Shown piece after piece: positions 1 through 7,208 of a stretch of DNA of 64,000 bases. The position numbers and the translations under genes were made by a program. The first letter of the stretch is position 1. Each line of letters starts with the position of its first letter. This DNA is from Paenibacillus_V sp046244365. GTDB taxonomy: Bacteria > Bacillota > Bacilli > Paenibacillales > NBRC-103111. Below the pieces are notes generated by a model that saw only the letters and a list, made by a program, of their open reading frames with translations, did no database searches and had not been told where the DNA came from. The stretch is from positions 2,480,001 through 2,544,000 of the forward strand of contig NZ_CP176395.1 in assembly GCF_046244365.1 (NCBI RefSeq), in the 5' to 3' direction.

Positions 1-780
1 AGCGCCGATCGTAAGCGTTCCGTCCTGGCGCGGAATGATGTAGCAGCCCTGGGTAAACGCGGTTTTGCGGATCGGCAGCGAAGCGGGTCGGACGGCGAAG
101 CACTGTCCTTTGACCGGAAAAAGCGGGAGCTTGAGTCCGGTTCCTTCAAGCAGCTCGCCGCCCCAGGCACCCGCCGTGACGATAATCTGATCGGCATAAA
201 GCGGTCCTTGCGGGCTGCGAACGCCGCGAATGCGGCCGTTTTCGCGGATGATTCCAAGCGCCGGCGTCCACGGCATAATCCGGCAGCCGGACTGCTGCAG
301 TACAGCTTGCAGCGAGCGGGCCAGATGCAGCGGATGAATCTGGTGATCGCTCTCGAAATAGAGTCCGCCGCGAACATGAGGAGACAGCGCCGGCTCCAGT
401 TTGCGGATTTCATCCGTCTCAAGCCAAGAGCAGCCGATCCAGGGCGTCCTGCCGCGCAGCTCCTGCTCGTCTTCCTCCGACAGCGCCGCACGGACGATTC
501 CTTCCGCCGTATATTGCGGCGAGATGCCGGTCAGCTCGAAGAGCTCCTCCGTCCAAGGGCGGTACAAACGCTGGCTTTCCTTGCACAGCTCGTAAAACGG
601 GCCGTCCTGATGAATCTCCACATGCGCCCCCAGCATGCCGGCTGCGGCTGTCGACGCTTCTTCGTTCAAGCCGCCTTTATCAAGCAGCGTGACGGCAAAT
701 CCCCGTTTGGTCAATTCATAAGCGATGGAACACCCGATGATCCCGCCGCCGACGACGATGGCCGATTCACGTGTCGTCAT
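1..780 (-). CDS. thiO: Glycine oxidase ThiO (3' end cut by window edge)
   Basis: FAD-dependent amino acid oxidase of the DAO family. ThiO oxidises glycine to iminoacetate, used to build the thiazole ring of thiamine. Reading the minus strand from the ATG at 780 gives 260 codons without a stop up to position 1. The N-terminus begins MTTRESAIVVGGGIIGCSIA, a Rossmann GxGxxG FAD site, followed by the DAO pattern 'KGGLNEEASTAAAGMLGAH'. A strong GAGGAGG site lies 8-10 bases upstream of the ATG. The gene follows a tenI/thiE-like gene on the same strand, as in Bacillus tenI-thiO operons, so thiS/thiG/thiF may lie outside the window. The exact substrate (glycine or another amine) is inferred from this context. 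Confidence 0.88.
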   Translation of the reverse strand, partial: MTTRESAIVVGGGIIGCSIAYELTKRGFAVTLLDKGGLNEEASTAAAGMLGAHVEIHQDGPFYELCKESQRLYRPWTEELFELTGISPQYTAEGIVRAALSEEDEQELRGRTPWIGCSWLETDEIRKLEPALSPHVRGGLYFESDHQIHPLHLARSLQAVLQQSGCRIMPWTPALGIIRENGRIRGVRSPQGPLYADQIIVTAGAWGGELLEGTGLKLPLFPVKGQCFAVRPASLPIRKTAFTQGCYIIPRQDGTLTIGA

Positions 781-885
781 CGAAATCCCTCCTCAAATAA
801 TCCCCTTAAAGTAAAAGTTAGCGCTGCAGAAGCGGATGGCCGAAGATCTGGAGTCCTGCTTTGCGGCTAACGAGCTGTCGTTTCA

Positions 886-1037
886 CTACTTATTCATGCG
901 CCGACGGTTGTCTAACGCTCCAACTACTTGTTCATGCGCCGACGGTTGTCTAACGCTCCAACTACTTGTTCATGCGCCGACGGTTGTCTAACGCTCCAAC
1001 TACTTGTTCATGCGCCGACGGTTGTCTAACATATCAA
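886..1037. repeat. 38-bp tandem repeat, 4 copies
   Basis: Four head-to-tail copies start at 886, 924, 962 and 1000. Each begins CTACTTGTTCATGCGCCGAC and continues CGGTTGTCTAACGCTCCAA. The first copy has A for G at one base and the fourth diverges in its last bases. There are no spacers, so it is not CRISPR. Confidence 0.93.
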
Positions 1038-1049
1038 CTAGCTACGGTT

Positions 1050-1256
1050 TAGTGAAGCAAACTTCATTATTAGTGAACGTAACTTCACTATTTACGCTGA
1101 AGTTTGACCCATTTTATCTTGATAGTGAACTATAGGTAACTAATAGTGAACATTTGGGCTTTAATAGTGAAGTTTCCTTCACTAAACCTTCCGTTTCCTC
1201 TATTTAGCATGCAAATAGTGAACTTTCCTTCACTATTAGTGAACCCAGCTTCACTA
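1050..1256. repeat. Cluster of TAGTGAA / TTCACTA words
   Basis: Eleven exact copies of a 7-base word lie within about 207 bases, seven as TAGTGAA and four as the reverse complement TTCACTA. Several neighbouring pairs could form short hairpins. This is far above chance for a 7-mer; the function is unknown. Confidence 0.85.
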
Positions 1257-1282
1257 ACGAACCAACCAGGTTATCCTACGCA

Positions 1283-1918
1283 TCAAAAAGCGATTTTCGG
1301 CGTGTAGCGGCTGCCATCGAGCTTTTCCCGATAGCGCAGCGTTTGCCCGGCAGGATCATCATGCGCCAAAATGCCGGACAAAACGGCGATTCCCGCGCAG
1401 CCGGTCGATAGCACGTCTTCCACGTTGCCGGGTTCGATTCCGCCGATGGCGATGACCGGCGCCTCCGCCGCATTCACGACGGCGGCCAGCGCTTCCAATC
1501 CGCGCGGAGCGAGTCCTTCTTTGGAGCCCGTAGCAAAAATATGTCCGAACAATATATAATCGGCGCCCTCGGCGCGAGCCCGGGCCGCTTCGTCCAAGCT
1601 ATGCACGGATAAGCCGATGCGCGTCCCTTGCGGCATAATCGTTCTAGCCAAATATGGAGGCAAGCTAGTATAACCAAGCTGGACGCCTGGAGCCGCTACG
1701 GCAGCCGCAGCGTCAAGTCTGTCGTTGACATAAATGGCGGTGCCGGGCAGTGCGGTACGCAGTTTATTATACCAGTCGAGTATCTCTTTGGCACTGCGGG
1801 ATTTTTCGCGAATATGCAGAGCATCGATGCAGTTCGGCGGACAGTGGGACAATCTGGCCGTCACTTCTTCCAGCGTCTGCTTCCCCGTCGTGATCAGATG
1901 CAAAACATGCGTCGACAT
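1283..1918 (-). CDS. TenI/ThiE-family thiamine phosphate synthase-like protein
   Basis: A 211-residue TIM-barrel protein of the ThiE/TenI family. ThiE joins HMP-PP and thiazole phosphate, while TenI is a thiazole tautomerase. Visible family marks are the N-terminal 'LHLITTGK', 'YVNDRLD' near residue 65, 'LGYTSLPP', 'GLSVHSLDEA', 'DYILFGHIFATGSKEGLAPRG' (phosphate loop region) and 'VIAIGGIEPGNVEDV'. Synthases usually have an H in 'GVHLG'; here the residue is Q (VQLGYTSL), which, with the neighbouring thiO, favours TenI. The ATG at 1918 has an AGGAGG site about ten bases upstream. The order tenI then thiO matches the Bacillus thiazole operon. Confidence 0.85.
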   Translation of the reverse strand: MSTHVLHLITTGKQTLEEVTARLSHCPPNCIDALHIREKSRSAKEILDWYNKLRTALPGTAIYVNDRLDAAAAVAAPGVQLGYTSLPPYLARTIMPQGTRIGLSVHSLDEAARARAEGADYILFGHIFATGSKEGLAPRGLEALAAVVNAAEAPVIAIGGIEPGNVEDVLSTGCAGIAVLSGILAHDDPAGQTLRYREKLDGSRYTPKIAF

Positions 1919-1999
1919 AACGTCGGCCGCCTCCTATCGTTCCCCATGGGTGGAATCGGTTCAGCAACACGATTTTACCGGGGGTGTTCGTATGGTGCT

Positions 2000-2029
2000 A
2001 CTATAGCAAAGCGTGCGTTCTTACGTCAA
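2000..2029 (-). promoter_or_regulatory. Sigma-A-type promoter for tenI-like gene
   Basis: On the minus strand TTGACG (2024-2029) and TATAGT (2000-2005) are separated by 18 bases and point to the tenI-like gene 80 bases downstream. Confidence 0.7.
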
Positions 2030-2062
2030 AAGAAAAGCTTGTGAACGTCACGACCGCGTCAC

Positions 2063-2091
2063 TTGACGCTCGTCCTATGGACGGATACACT
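2063..2091 (+). promoter_or_regulatory. Sigma-A-type promoter for thiD
   Basis: TTGACG (2063-2068) and TACACT (2086-2091) are separated by 17 bases, about 65 bases before the thiD start. It is back to back with the tenI promoter. Confidence 0.65.
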
Positions 2092-2157
2092 GAAAAATGA
2101 TAGGTTGCGCGTAAGGATGAATCGCAATGCCCATGATGATAAAAGGAGGCTGCGCAA

Positions 2158-2982
2158 ATGGCCATGATTCCAAGAGCGCTCACGATTGCCGGCTCGGATA
2201 GCGGCGGCGGCGCAGGCATCCAAGCCGATCTCAAAACGTTCCAAATGCTCGAGGTGTACGGCATGTCCGCGCTGACCGCCATAACGGCGCAAAATACGCT
2301 TGGCGTGCACGGCATTTACGATATTCCGCTCGAAGGGATCGAAAAGCAGATCGATGCGGTCGTTTCCGATATCGGCGTCGACGCGGCCAAGACCGGCATG
2401 CTGTCACAGCCTGCCGTAATCGAGCTTGTCGCGGCTAAGGTGAAGCAGCACCGTCTGCCCAACTTGGTTATCGATCCGGTGATGGTCGCCAAGGGCGGGG
2501 CGGCGCTGCTGGTCGACGACGCGAAGGACGCCCTTCGGAAGCTGCTGCTGCCCCTTGCCGCGGTCGTCACGCCGAACGTTCCGGAAGCGGAAGTGCTGAC
2601 AGGTCTCGCGATCGCCACGATGGCCGATATGGAGAAGGCGGCGCGCATCATCGTAGACGAATACGGCGCAGGTGCCGCGGTCGTCAAAGGCGGCCATATG
2701 GACGGCGAACCGACCGATGTGCTGTACGACGGCAAAGAGCTGCACTACTTTGCGGCGAAGCGGCACGTTACGCGGCACACGCACGGTACGGGCTGCACGT
2801 TCTCCGCCGCTATTGCGGCTCAGCTTGCCAAAGGCAATGCCTTGCAGGAAGCGGTGCAAACCGCCAAGCATTTCATTACGCTCGCGATCCGCGAGGAGCT
2901 TGGCCTCGGGGCCGGTCACGGACCGACGAACCATTGGGCTTATTGGCGGAGCGGCGAGGCTAACACCCTAACCTGCAACTAA
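2158..2982 (+). CDS. thiD: Hydroxymethylpyrimidine (phosphate) kinase ThiD
   Basis: Ribokinase-fold kinase of 274 residues that phosphorylates HMP and HMP-P in thiamine synthesis. Signature motifs in order are 'TIAGSDSGGGAGIQADLKTF' near residues 9-28, 'YGMSALTAITAQNT', 'KTGML', 'VIDPVMVAKGG', 'VTPNVPEAEVLTG' and the C-terminal 'HTHGTGCTFSAAIAA' anion hole with its catalytic Asp position replaced by the usual GTGC context. The ATG at 2158 has AAAGGAGG about ten bases upstream. It is divergent from the tenI-thiO genes. ThiD and the PdxK-like paralogue are hard to tell apart, but the thiamine neighbours support ThiD. Confidence 0.93.
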   Translation: MAMIPRALTIAGSDSGGGAGIQADLKTFQMLEVYGMSALTAITAQNTLGVHGIYDIPLEGIEKQIDAVVSDIGVDAAKTGMLSQPAVIELVAAKVKQHRLPNLVIDPVMVAKGGAALLVDDAKDALRKLLLPLAAVVTPNVPEAEVLTGLAIATMADMEKAARIIVDEYGAGAAVVKGGHMDGEPTDVLYDGKELHYFAAKRHVTRHTHGTGCTFSAAIAAQLAKGNALQEAVQTAKHFITLAIREELGLGAGHGPTNHWAYWRSGEANTLTCN

Positions 2983-3034
2983 AGCGTATCGCTTGCAGAT
3001 ACGGCAGGGGCGGGACGATCTAGGAGGAAGTCAT

Positions 3035-3175
3035 ATGAGTCTGGGAAATTTGCCGCTGGAGACGAATATCGCGATGGAATACCCGATGCAGGCGGTTACG
3101 CTTGTCGTCGTTATGGCGTTTACATTCGTTGTCGTGATTCTCTGGGCCAAATTCAAAAAACGGAAAAGAAGGTAG
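3035..3175 (+). CDS. Small single-pass membrane protein
   Basis: A 46-residue protein with a clear TAGGAGGA site eight bases before the ATG at 3035. Residues about 18-38 are a hydrophobic helix (VTLVVVMAFTFVVVILW) followed by a strongly basic tail KFKKRKRR, so the C-terminus should be cytoplasmic. No family is recognised. It sits 50 bases after thiD and 9 bases before the HepT-like gene, so it is probably co-transcribed with them. Confidence 0.7.
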   Translation: MSLGNLPLETNIAMEYPMQAVTLVVVMAFTFVVVILWAKFKKRKRR

Positions 3176-3184
3176 TGCATAAGG

Positions 3185-3610
3185 ATGTACTATGTAAATG
3201 AAGAACAAATCGAGCAGCGGCTCCAATTCATCTCCTCCGTTGTCGAGGCCTGCGAACAGCTTCCGTCCGCTTGGAGCGCGGACCAACTGCTCGTCCGTTT
3301 CGCGCAGGAACGTGCGCTTCATCTTGCGATCGAAACCGTTACGGATATCGGCAGCCTGATGATCGACGGGTTTATTATGCGGGATGCGAGCAGCTACGAG
3401 GACATCATCGATATTTTACGCCAGGAGCAGGTATTCGGCGCCGAAACGGGCGCGACTTTGACCGAGCTTGTGAAGCTGCGCCGGCCGCTCGTGCAGGATT
3501 ATATTTCGTTCGACAGAAACGTGCTGCACCCCCTTGTCGCGGAGCTGCCCGCCGTACTTCGCAAGTTTTCGGAGGATGTGCGCGCATTCATCAAGAAGGA
3601 GCTTGCTTAG
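3185..3610 (+). CDS. HepT-like / DUF86 protein (YutE type)
   Basis: A 141-residue helical protein resembling the DUF86/HepT family, whose toxin members carry an RX4HXY ribonuclease-like motif and pair with MntA antitoxins. Family-like segments are 'LHLAIETVTDIGSLMIDGF' and 'FDRNVLHPLVAELPAVLRKF'. At the active-site position (about residues 98-105) the sequence is RRPLVQDY, so the motif histidine is Q. No MntA-like nucleotidyltransferase lies beside it. This suggests a non-toxic YutE-type protein. It closes the thiD-small-membrane-protein run and is followed by a terminator. Confidence 0.7.
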   Translation: MYYVNEEQIEQRLQFISSVVEACEQLPSAWSADQLLVRFAQERALHLAIETVTDIGSLMIDGFIMRDASSYEDIIDILRQEQVFGAETGATLTELVKLRRPLVQDYISFDRNVLHPLVAELPAVLRKFSEDVRAFIKKELA

Positions 3611-3634
3611 CTTTGTCCGATCACTGTCTTAAAG

Positions 3635-3674
3635 GAAGCTTGTTTTGCCATACGGCGAACAAGCTTCTTTTTTT
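3635..3674 (+). terminator. Rho-independent terminator
   Basis: A perfect 10-bp stem GAAGCTTGTT/AACAAGCTTC is followed by seven T residues. It ends the thiD-HepT-like transcript. Confidence 0.9.
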
Positions 3675-3699
3675 GCGCAAAATGCGATTGAAAAAACCG

Positions 3700-3728
3700 T
3701 TGACAATGAAAATGATAACCATTATCAT
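3700..3728 (+). promoter_or_regulatory. Promoter with overlapping Fur box
   Basis: TTGACA (3700-3705) and TATCAT (3723-3728) have a 17-base spacer. The 19-bp element at 3708-3726, GAAAATGATAACCATTATC, matches the classical Fur consensus closely and covers the spacer and part of the -10, as expected for iron-dependent repression. The ATG of the DUF1450 gene is 40 bases downstream. Confidence 0.88.
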
Positions 3729-3767
3729 CATTATTGTTGAGAATCAAAGACGGGAGTGAATAGACCG

Positions 3768-3992
3768 ATGAAAAAAATCAAATACTGCTGCAGGAATTTG
3801 AAAAACGGTTCTAAACCCGTCTATAAATCGCTAAAATCCGAATTTCCCGAAATCAAGCATAAAAAAAGGGATTGTCTCGGCTGCTGCAAGCTATGCTCCA
3901 AGCAGTGCGTCGTCATGGTGGGCAAAAAAGAAACGCTATGCGCCACGACGCCCGAGCTGTTATACCGGCAGTTGAAGGAGCTAATCGGCTGA
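3768..3992 (+). CDS. Fur-controlled DUF1450 (YuzB-like) protein
   Basis: A 74-residue cytoplasmic protein resembling the DUF1450/YuzB family. The pattern is 'CCRNLKNGSKPVY' at the N-terminus, then a cysteine-rich centre 'DCLGCCKLCSKQC', then 'ATTPELLYRQLKELI', matching the family layout of xCxxNL, CLxxCxxC and TPxELxxxI. Eight cysteines could bind a metal or Fe-S cluster, but this is inference. The ATG at 3768 has GGGAGTGA upstream. The Fur box at its promoter predicts induction under iron starvation, and a ferritin gene lies just downstream. Confidence 0.75.
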   Translation: MKKIKYCCRNLKNGSKPVYKSLKSEFPEIKHKKRDCLGCCKLCSKQCVVMVGKKETLCATTPELLYRQLKELIG

Positions 3993-4109
3993 CAAGCCGA
4001 GAAAGCTAGTTGCCGATAGACGCTCCGAAATCCCGTTCAAATGCGGGTTTGTCCTTTCTCGAATTGTCCGATCGCTCGAAAATTGCGTTTTGTTCCGTCT
4101 TCGGGTTGA

Positions 4110-4133
4110 ATTACCTGTTGAAAAACTGGTAAT
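4110..4133. promoter_or_regulatory. 24-bp palindrome before the ferritin -10
   Basis: ATTACCTGTT and AACTGGTAAT flank a GAAA centre, with 9 of 10 positions paired. TATACT (4136-4141) follows directly, so the palindrome covers the -35 region and spacer of the likely ferritin promoter. It does not match a Fur box; it may be an operator for another regulator. Confidence 0.5.
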
Positions 4134-4183
4134 CTTATACTCGAGGGAAACGAAACCGAGCATAGAGTAGAAAGGTTGTGGCG

Positions 4184-4693
4184 ATGATGTTGAAAGAACC
4201 GTTGATTACGTCTTTGAACGAACAAATGAACTTCGAATTTTATTCCGCCCATGTCTATATGGCCATAGCCGGATATTGCTCCGCCGAAAGCCTGGACGGC
4301 TTCGCGAATTTTTTCATCGTGCAGGCAGAGGAAGAACGGTTTCACGCGATGAAAATATACAAATATTTGAACGATCGCGGAAAAAGAGTGGAATTTACCG
4401 GCTTCGATGCGCCGAACAACGAGTATGCATCCGTGCTTCAAGCATTCGAGCACGCCTACGAGCACGAGCAGGAAGTAACCAGACGCATTTATCATCTGTC
4501 CGATTTGGCGATGAACGACCGCGAGCATGCGACCATCCAGTTCCTCAAATGGTTTATCGACGAGCAGGTTGAGGAAGAAGCGATGTTCGACAGCATCATC
4601 AACAAGCTGAAACGGATCGACAAGGACAGCAACGCCTTTTTCATGCTGGACACGGAGTTTTCCCAACGCACCTTTACTCCGCCAGCCGAATAA
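4184..4693 (+). CDS. ftnA: Ferritin (non-haem iron storage protein)
   Basis: A 169-residue FtnA-like ferritin that oxidises Fe(II) and stores iron in a 24-mer shell. The four-helix pattern shows ferroxidase ligands in 'LNEQMNFEFYSAHVYMAI' (helix A), 'AEEERFHAMKIYKYL' (helix B), 'HEQEVTRRIYHL' (helix C) and 'WFIDEQVEEEAMFDSI' (helix D). A GTG at 4178 is possible, but AAAGG at 4171-4175 is correctly spaced for the ATG at 4184. It lies downstream of the Fur-boxed DUF1450 gene, and a terminator follows. Confidence 0.93.
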   Translation: MMLKEPLITSLNEQMNFEFYSAHVYMAIAGYCSAESLDGFANFFIVQAEEERFHAMKIYKYLNDRGKRVEFTGFDAPNNEYASVLQAFEHAYEHEQEVTRRIYHLSDLAMNDREHATIQFLKWFIDEQVEEEAMFDSIINKLKRIDKDSNAFFMLDTEFSQRTFTPPAE

Positions 4694-4710
4694 CGACTTA
4701 CCGGTTACCG

Positions 4711-4740
4711 ACCGCCTGCGGCAAGCAGCGCGGTTTTTTT
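4711..4740 (+). terminator. Terminator after ferritin
   Basis: ACCGCCTGC and GCAGCGCGGT pair with a one-base bulge, followed by seven T residues. Confidence 0.75.
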
Positions 4741-5048
4741 GACGATTCAGAAAGGTTATCTCCGTTGATTGTTCATCGTCTCGGCAAACGTACGGCATCA
4801 AAAGACGCGTAAGGCGTTTATCCTTGTTTGTTCGGATTCTGCGCAAAACCGCCGCCGACGTAGCAGCTTGGTTTCTTCCATAGCAGTACTTTGGCGGGAT
4901 CGGCCATGATTTCGGCGGAATTCGCCATGATTGTTTGCGGCGTTGGAGTATGCTTAATGGTGTGATCGCACAGCAGATGCGGACTAATGCCGATTGATCA
5001 ATCCTGCGCTCACGAGAATGACAAACTTTCAGCGAAGGAGCATGAAGC
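4741..5048. other. Spacer before rhamnosidase gene
   Basis: No gene is supported; the long minus-strand frame here runs through unrelated genes. A near-direct repeat GGCGGGATCGGCCATGATT / GGCGGAATTCGCCATGATT lies around 4892-4930, and GAAGGAG (5034-5040) is the ribosome binding site for the ATG at 5049. No convincing promoter was recognised. Confidence 0.5.
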
Positions 5049-5077
5049 ATGACGTTTAAGGAGAGCAAACAAGCGAC

Positions 5078-7135
5078 GTGGATATGGTATCCAGGGATTT
5101 TGAAATATGGCTTCACCGGGAAGTTAGCGTGCGCAGGGAAGAGCGGGGGAGCATGTACCCTCCGTTTTATCGGCTCGATTCGCCTTTCTACAAAGTGAAA
5201 TTCGAATGCGTATATGAGCTGGCTGAAAACGAAGAGGCGATGCTGACGGTAGAAGGCCGGTATCATGTCATGATCGACACCCTGATGATCTCTGTAGAGG
5301 AAACGACCGGAAGACTGACACTGCCCAAGGGGAAGCATAGACTAACCGTTGCGGTCGTCAATGCGGAGCTGCCCGCTTTATTTTTGCAAGGAAGCACAAT
5401 CGTGAGCAATAGGAGCTGGCAGGTATCCAACGGAAACCGGAAGTGGCACGAGCCGGGCTTCTGGCATTTTGACTCGCCTTCGGATCGCCCGACGCAATAT
5501 CGTCTGGAGACGGTGAGCATGGAGCCTAGCGATATCCAGCTGCGCGAAGACGGCTCGCTGCTTGCCGATTTCGGCAAAGAGACGTTCGGTTATATCCGCT
5601 TGCATGGCTTGCAGGGAGCCGGAAGAGTAATGGTCTATTATGGGGAATCGCTGGAGGAAGCGTTGTCGGAAACGGATTGCGAAACGTTCGACAGCATCAC
5701 GGTGACGGCGGGCGGCTCTCCGGATATGACGAACAAGTCGTCGCGCGCGTTCCGGTACGCCCGCATCGCGGCCGAGCCTGGCGTCGAAGTCGGAGGCGTG
5801 TCGATGCTGTACGAATATTTGCCTGTGGAGTACCGGGGACAGTTTCGCTGTTCGGACGAGCGGATCAACCGGATTTGGGACGTTGCCGGCTATACGCTTC
5901 ATTTGAACACGCGGGAATTTTTCCTGGACGGGATTAAACGGGATCGCTGGGTATGGTCGGGCGATGCGTACCAGAGCTATCTGATCAATTATTACCTCTT
6001 CTTCGACGAGGCCGTCAACCGCCGAACGTTCATTGCGCTGCGCGGTCAAGATCCGGTAGAGACGCATCTGAATACGATTCTCGATTATTCGTTCTACTGG
6101 ATAATCGGCCTTCACGACCATTATTGGCATACGGGAGATTCCGAATTCATCCGATTCCTATATCCTAAAATGATCAGTCTTCTCGACTTCTGCCTCGGAC
6201 GAATGAACGAGAACGGCATGATGGAAAAACGGCCCGGCGATTGGGTGTTCGTCGATTGGGCGGATATGAGCAAGGAGGGAGAGCTCAGCTTTGAGCAAGT
6301 GCTGTTCTGCCGCAGCTTGGAGATCGCGGCTGATTTTGCCGGGATGTTCGAAGACGGCGAACGCGCCGAATCGTTAAGAAAGCGGGCGGCGGAGCTGCGG
6401 CGGCGAATTTTTGCGACTTTCTGGGATGACGAACTTGGAGGCTTTGCGCATAATCGGGTGAACGGCGTCGTGAAGCCGGACATGACCAGATATGCCAGCA
6501 TGTTCGCGCTGCTTCTGGGGCTGCTGGACGAGGAACAGCAGCGCTCGGTTGCGCAGCGCGTGCTGCTGAACGACAGCGTGCCCAAAATCGTGACGCCTTA
6601 CATGCGCTTCTATGAGCTTGCGGCTTTATGCGAAATCGGCAAGCATGCGCATGTTCTGTCCGAAATGAGCGACTACTGGGGCGGTATGCTGGATTTGGGT
6701 GCAACCAGCTTCTGGGAAGAGTATAATCAGGATGTGAAGGGCTGCGAGCAGTATGCGATGTACGGGCGGCCGTTCGGTAAGAGCCTGTGCCACGCCTGGG
6801 GAGCCGGCCCCGTCTATTTGCTCGGTAAATACTTCTTGGGCGTTAAACCGTTGGAAGCTGGTTACGCCCGACTTCTGATCGAACCGAATCTGGGCGGTTT
6901 GGCTTGGTTCGACGGGGTTGTGCCGGCTAAACACGATAACATCCGTATCTACATGGATAAGACGATGCTTAAGATTCAGATCGGTGCCAGTCCGGGTATC
7001 CTGCGATTGACCAGCAAGACGGCGCCTTTTTGCTCGTCGGCAGCCTTCCGCGCAATCGGTCATGACCGGTATGAAGCGCATCTGGACATACCGAATGCGG
7101 AATACGCAGTGACTTACGAAAATGCGGAATCCTAG
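5078..7135 (+). CDS. GH78-like alpha-L-rhamnosidase, apparent N-terminal frameshift
   Basis: Glycoside hydrolase resembling GH78, which removes terminal rhamnose from plant or bacterial glycans. The open frame from the GTG at 5078 gives 685 residues: an N-terminal beta-sandwich, the (alpha/alpha)6 barrel entry 'FFLDGIKRDRWVWSGDAYQS' with acidic catalytic candidates, 'GATSFWEEYN' with a likely base Glu, and a C-terminal beta-domain ending in 'GVVPAKHDN'. The well-spaced ribosome site serves an ATG at 5049 in another frame, reading MTFKESKQATWIWYPG. Adding one G in the GGG at 5094-5096 would join it smoothly to 'DFEIWLHREVSVRREERG'. So the gene is either frameshifted or has a base-call error. 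No signal peptide is seen. Confidence 0.8.
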   Translation: MDMVSRDFEIWLHREVSVRREERGSMYPPFYRLDSPFYKVKFECVYELAENEEAMLTVEGRYHVMIDTLMISVEETTGRLTLPKGKHRLTVAVVNAELPALFLQGSTIVSNRSWQVSNGNRKWHEPGFWHFDSPSDRPTQYRLETVSMEPSDIQLREDGSLLADFGKETFGYIRLHGLQGAGRVMVYYGESLEEALSETDCETFDSITVTAGGSPDMTNKSSRAFRYARIAAEPGVEVGGVSMLYEYLPVEYRGQFRCSDERINRIWDVAGYTLHLNTREFFLDGIKRDRWVWSGDAYQSYLINYYLFFDEAVNRRTFIALRGQDPVETHLNTILDYSFYWIIGLHDHYWHTGDSEFIRFLYPKMISLLDFCLGRMNENGMMEKRPGDWVFVDWADMSKEGELSFEQVLFCRSLEIAADFAGMFEDGERAESLRKRAAELRRRIFATFWDDELGGFAHNRVNGVVKPDMTRYASMFALLLGLLDEEQQRSVAQRVLLNDSVPKIVTPYMRFYELAALCEIGKHAHVLSEMSDYWGGMLDLGATSFWEEYNQDVKGCEQYAMYGRPFGKSLCHAWGAGPVYLLGKYFLGVKPLEAGYARLLIEPNLGGLAWFDGVVPAKHDNIRIYMDKTMLKIQIGASPGILRLTSKTAPFCSSAAFRAIGHDRYEAHLDIPNAEYAVTYENAES

Positions 7136-7208
7136 CTTCTGTGCTTTCGGAAGCCGGGCTTTCGCGCCGATCGGACTTTGCCGCCAAATGTAGAAGAGGT
7201 GGGCTCGT

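Larger units (their letters stand above)
781..1282. other. Repeat-filled spacer between tenI-like gene and thiO
   Basis: No gene is seen. The spacer holds a four-copy 38-bp tandem repeat (886-1037) and a dense field of TAGTGAA/TTCACTA words (1050-1256). It lies inside what would otherwise be a tenI-thiO operon, so the two genes may be only loosely co-transcribed. No TPP riboswitch motif was recognised. Confidence 0.7.

Noticed and set aside
886..1037. Possible CRISPR array
   Set aside because: The 38-bp units are directly adjacent with no unique spacers, and there are no cas genes in the window.
1919..2157. TPP riboswitch upstream of thiamine genes
   Set aside because: The conserved CTGAGA and CTGATCTGG-type blocks are absent on both strands; ordinary promoters explain the spacer.
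3185..3610. Active HepT toxin of a toxin-antitoxin pair
   Set aside because: The motif His is missing and no antitoxin gene is adjacent; a YutE-type role is more likely.
4037..5338. 433-codon open frame on the minus strand
   Set aside because: It runs antisense through ferritin and the start of the GH78 gene, has no family motifs and no ribosome site; it is a shadow.
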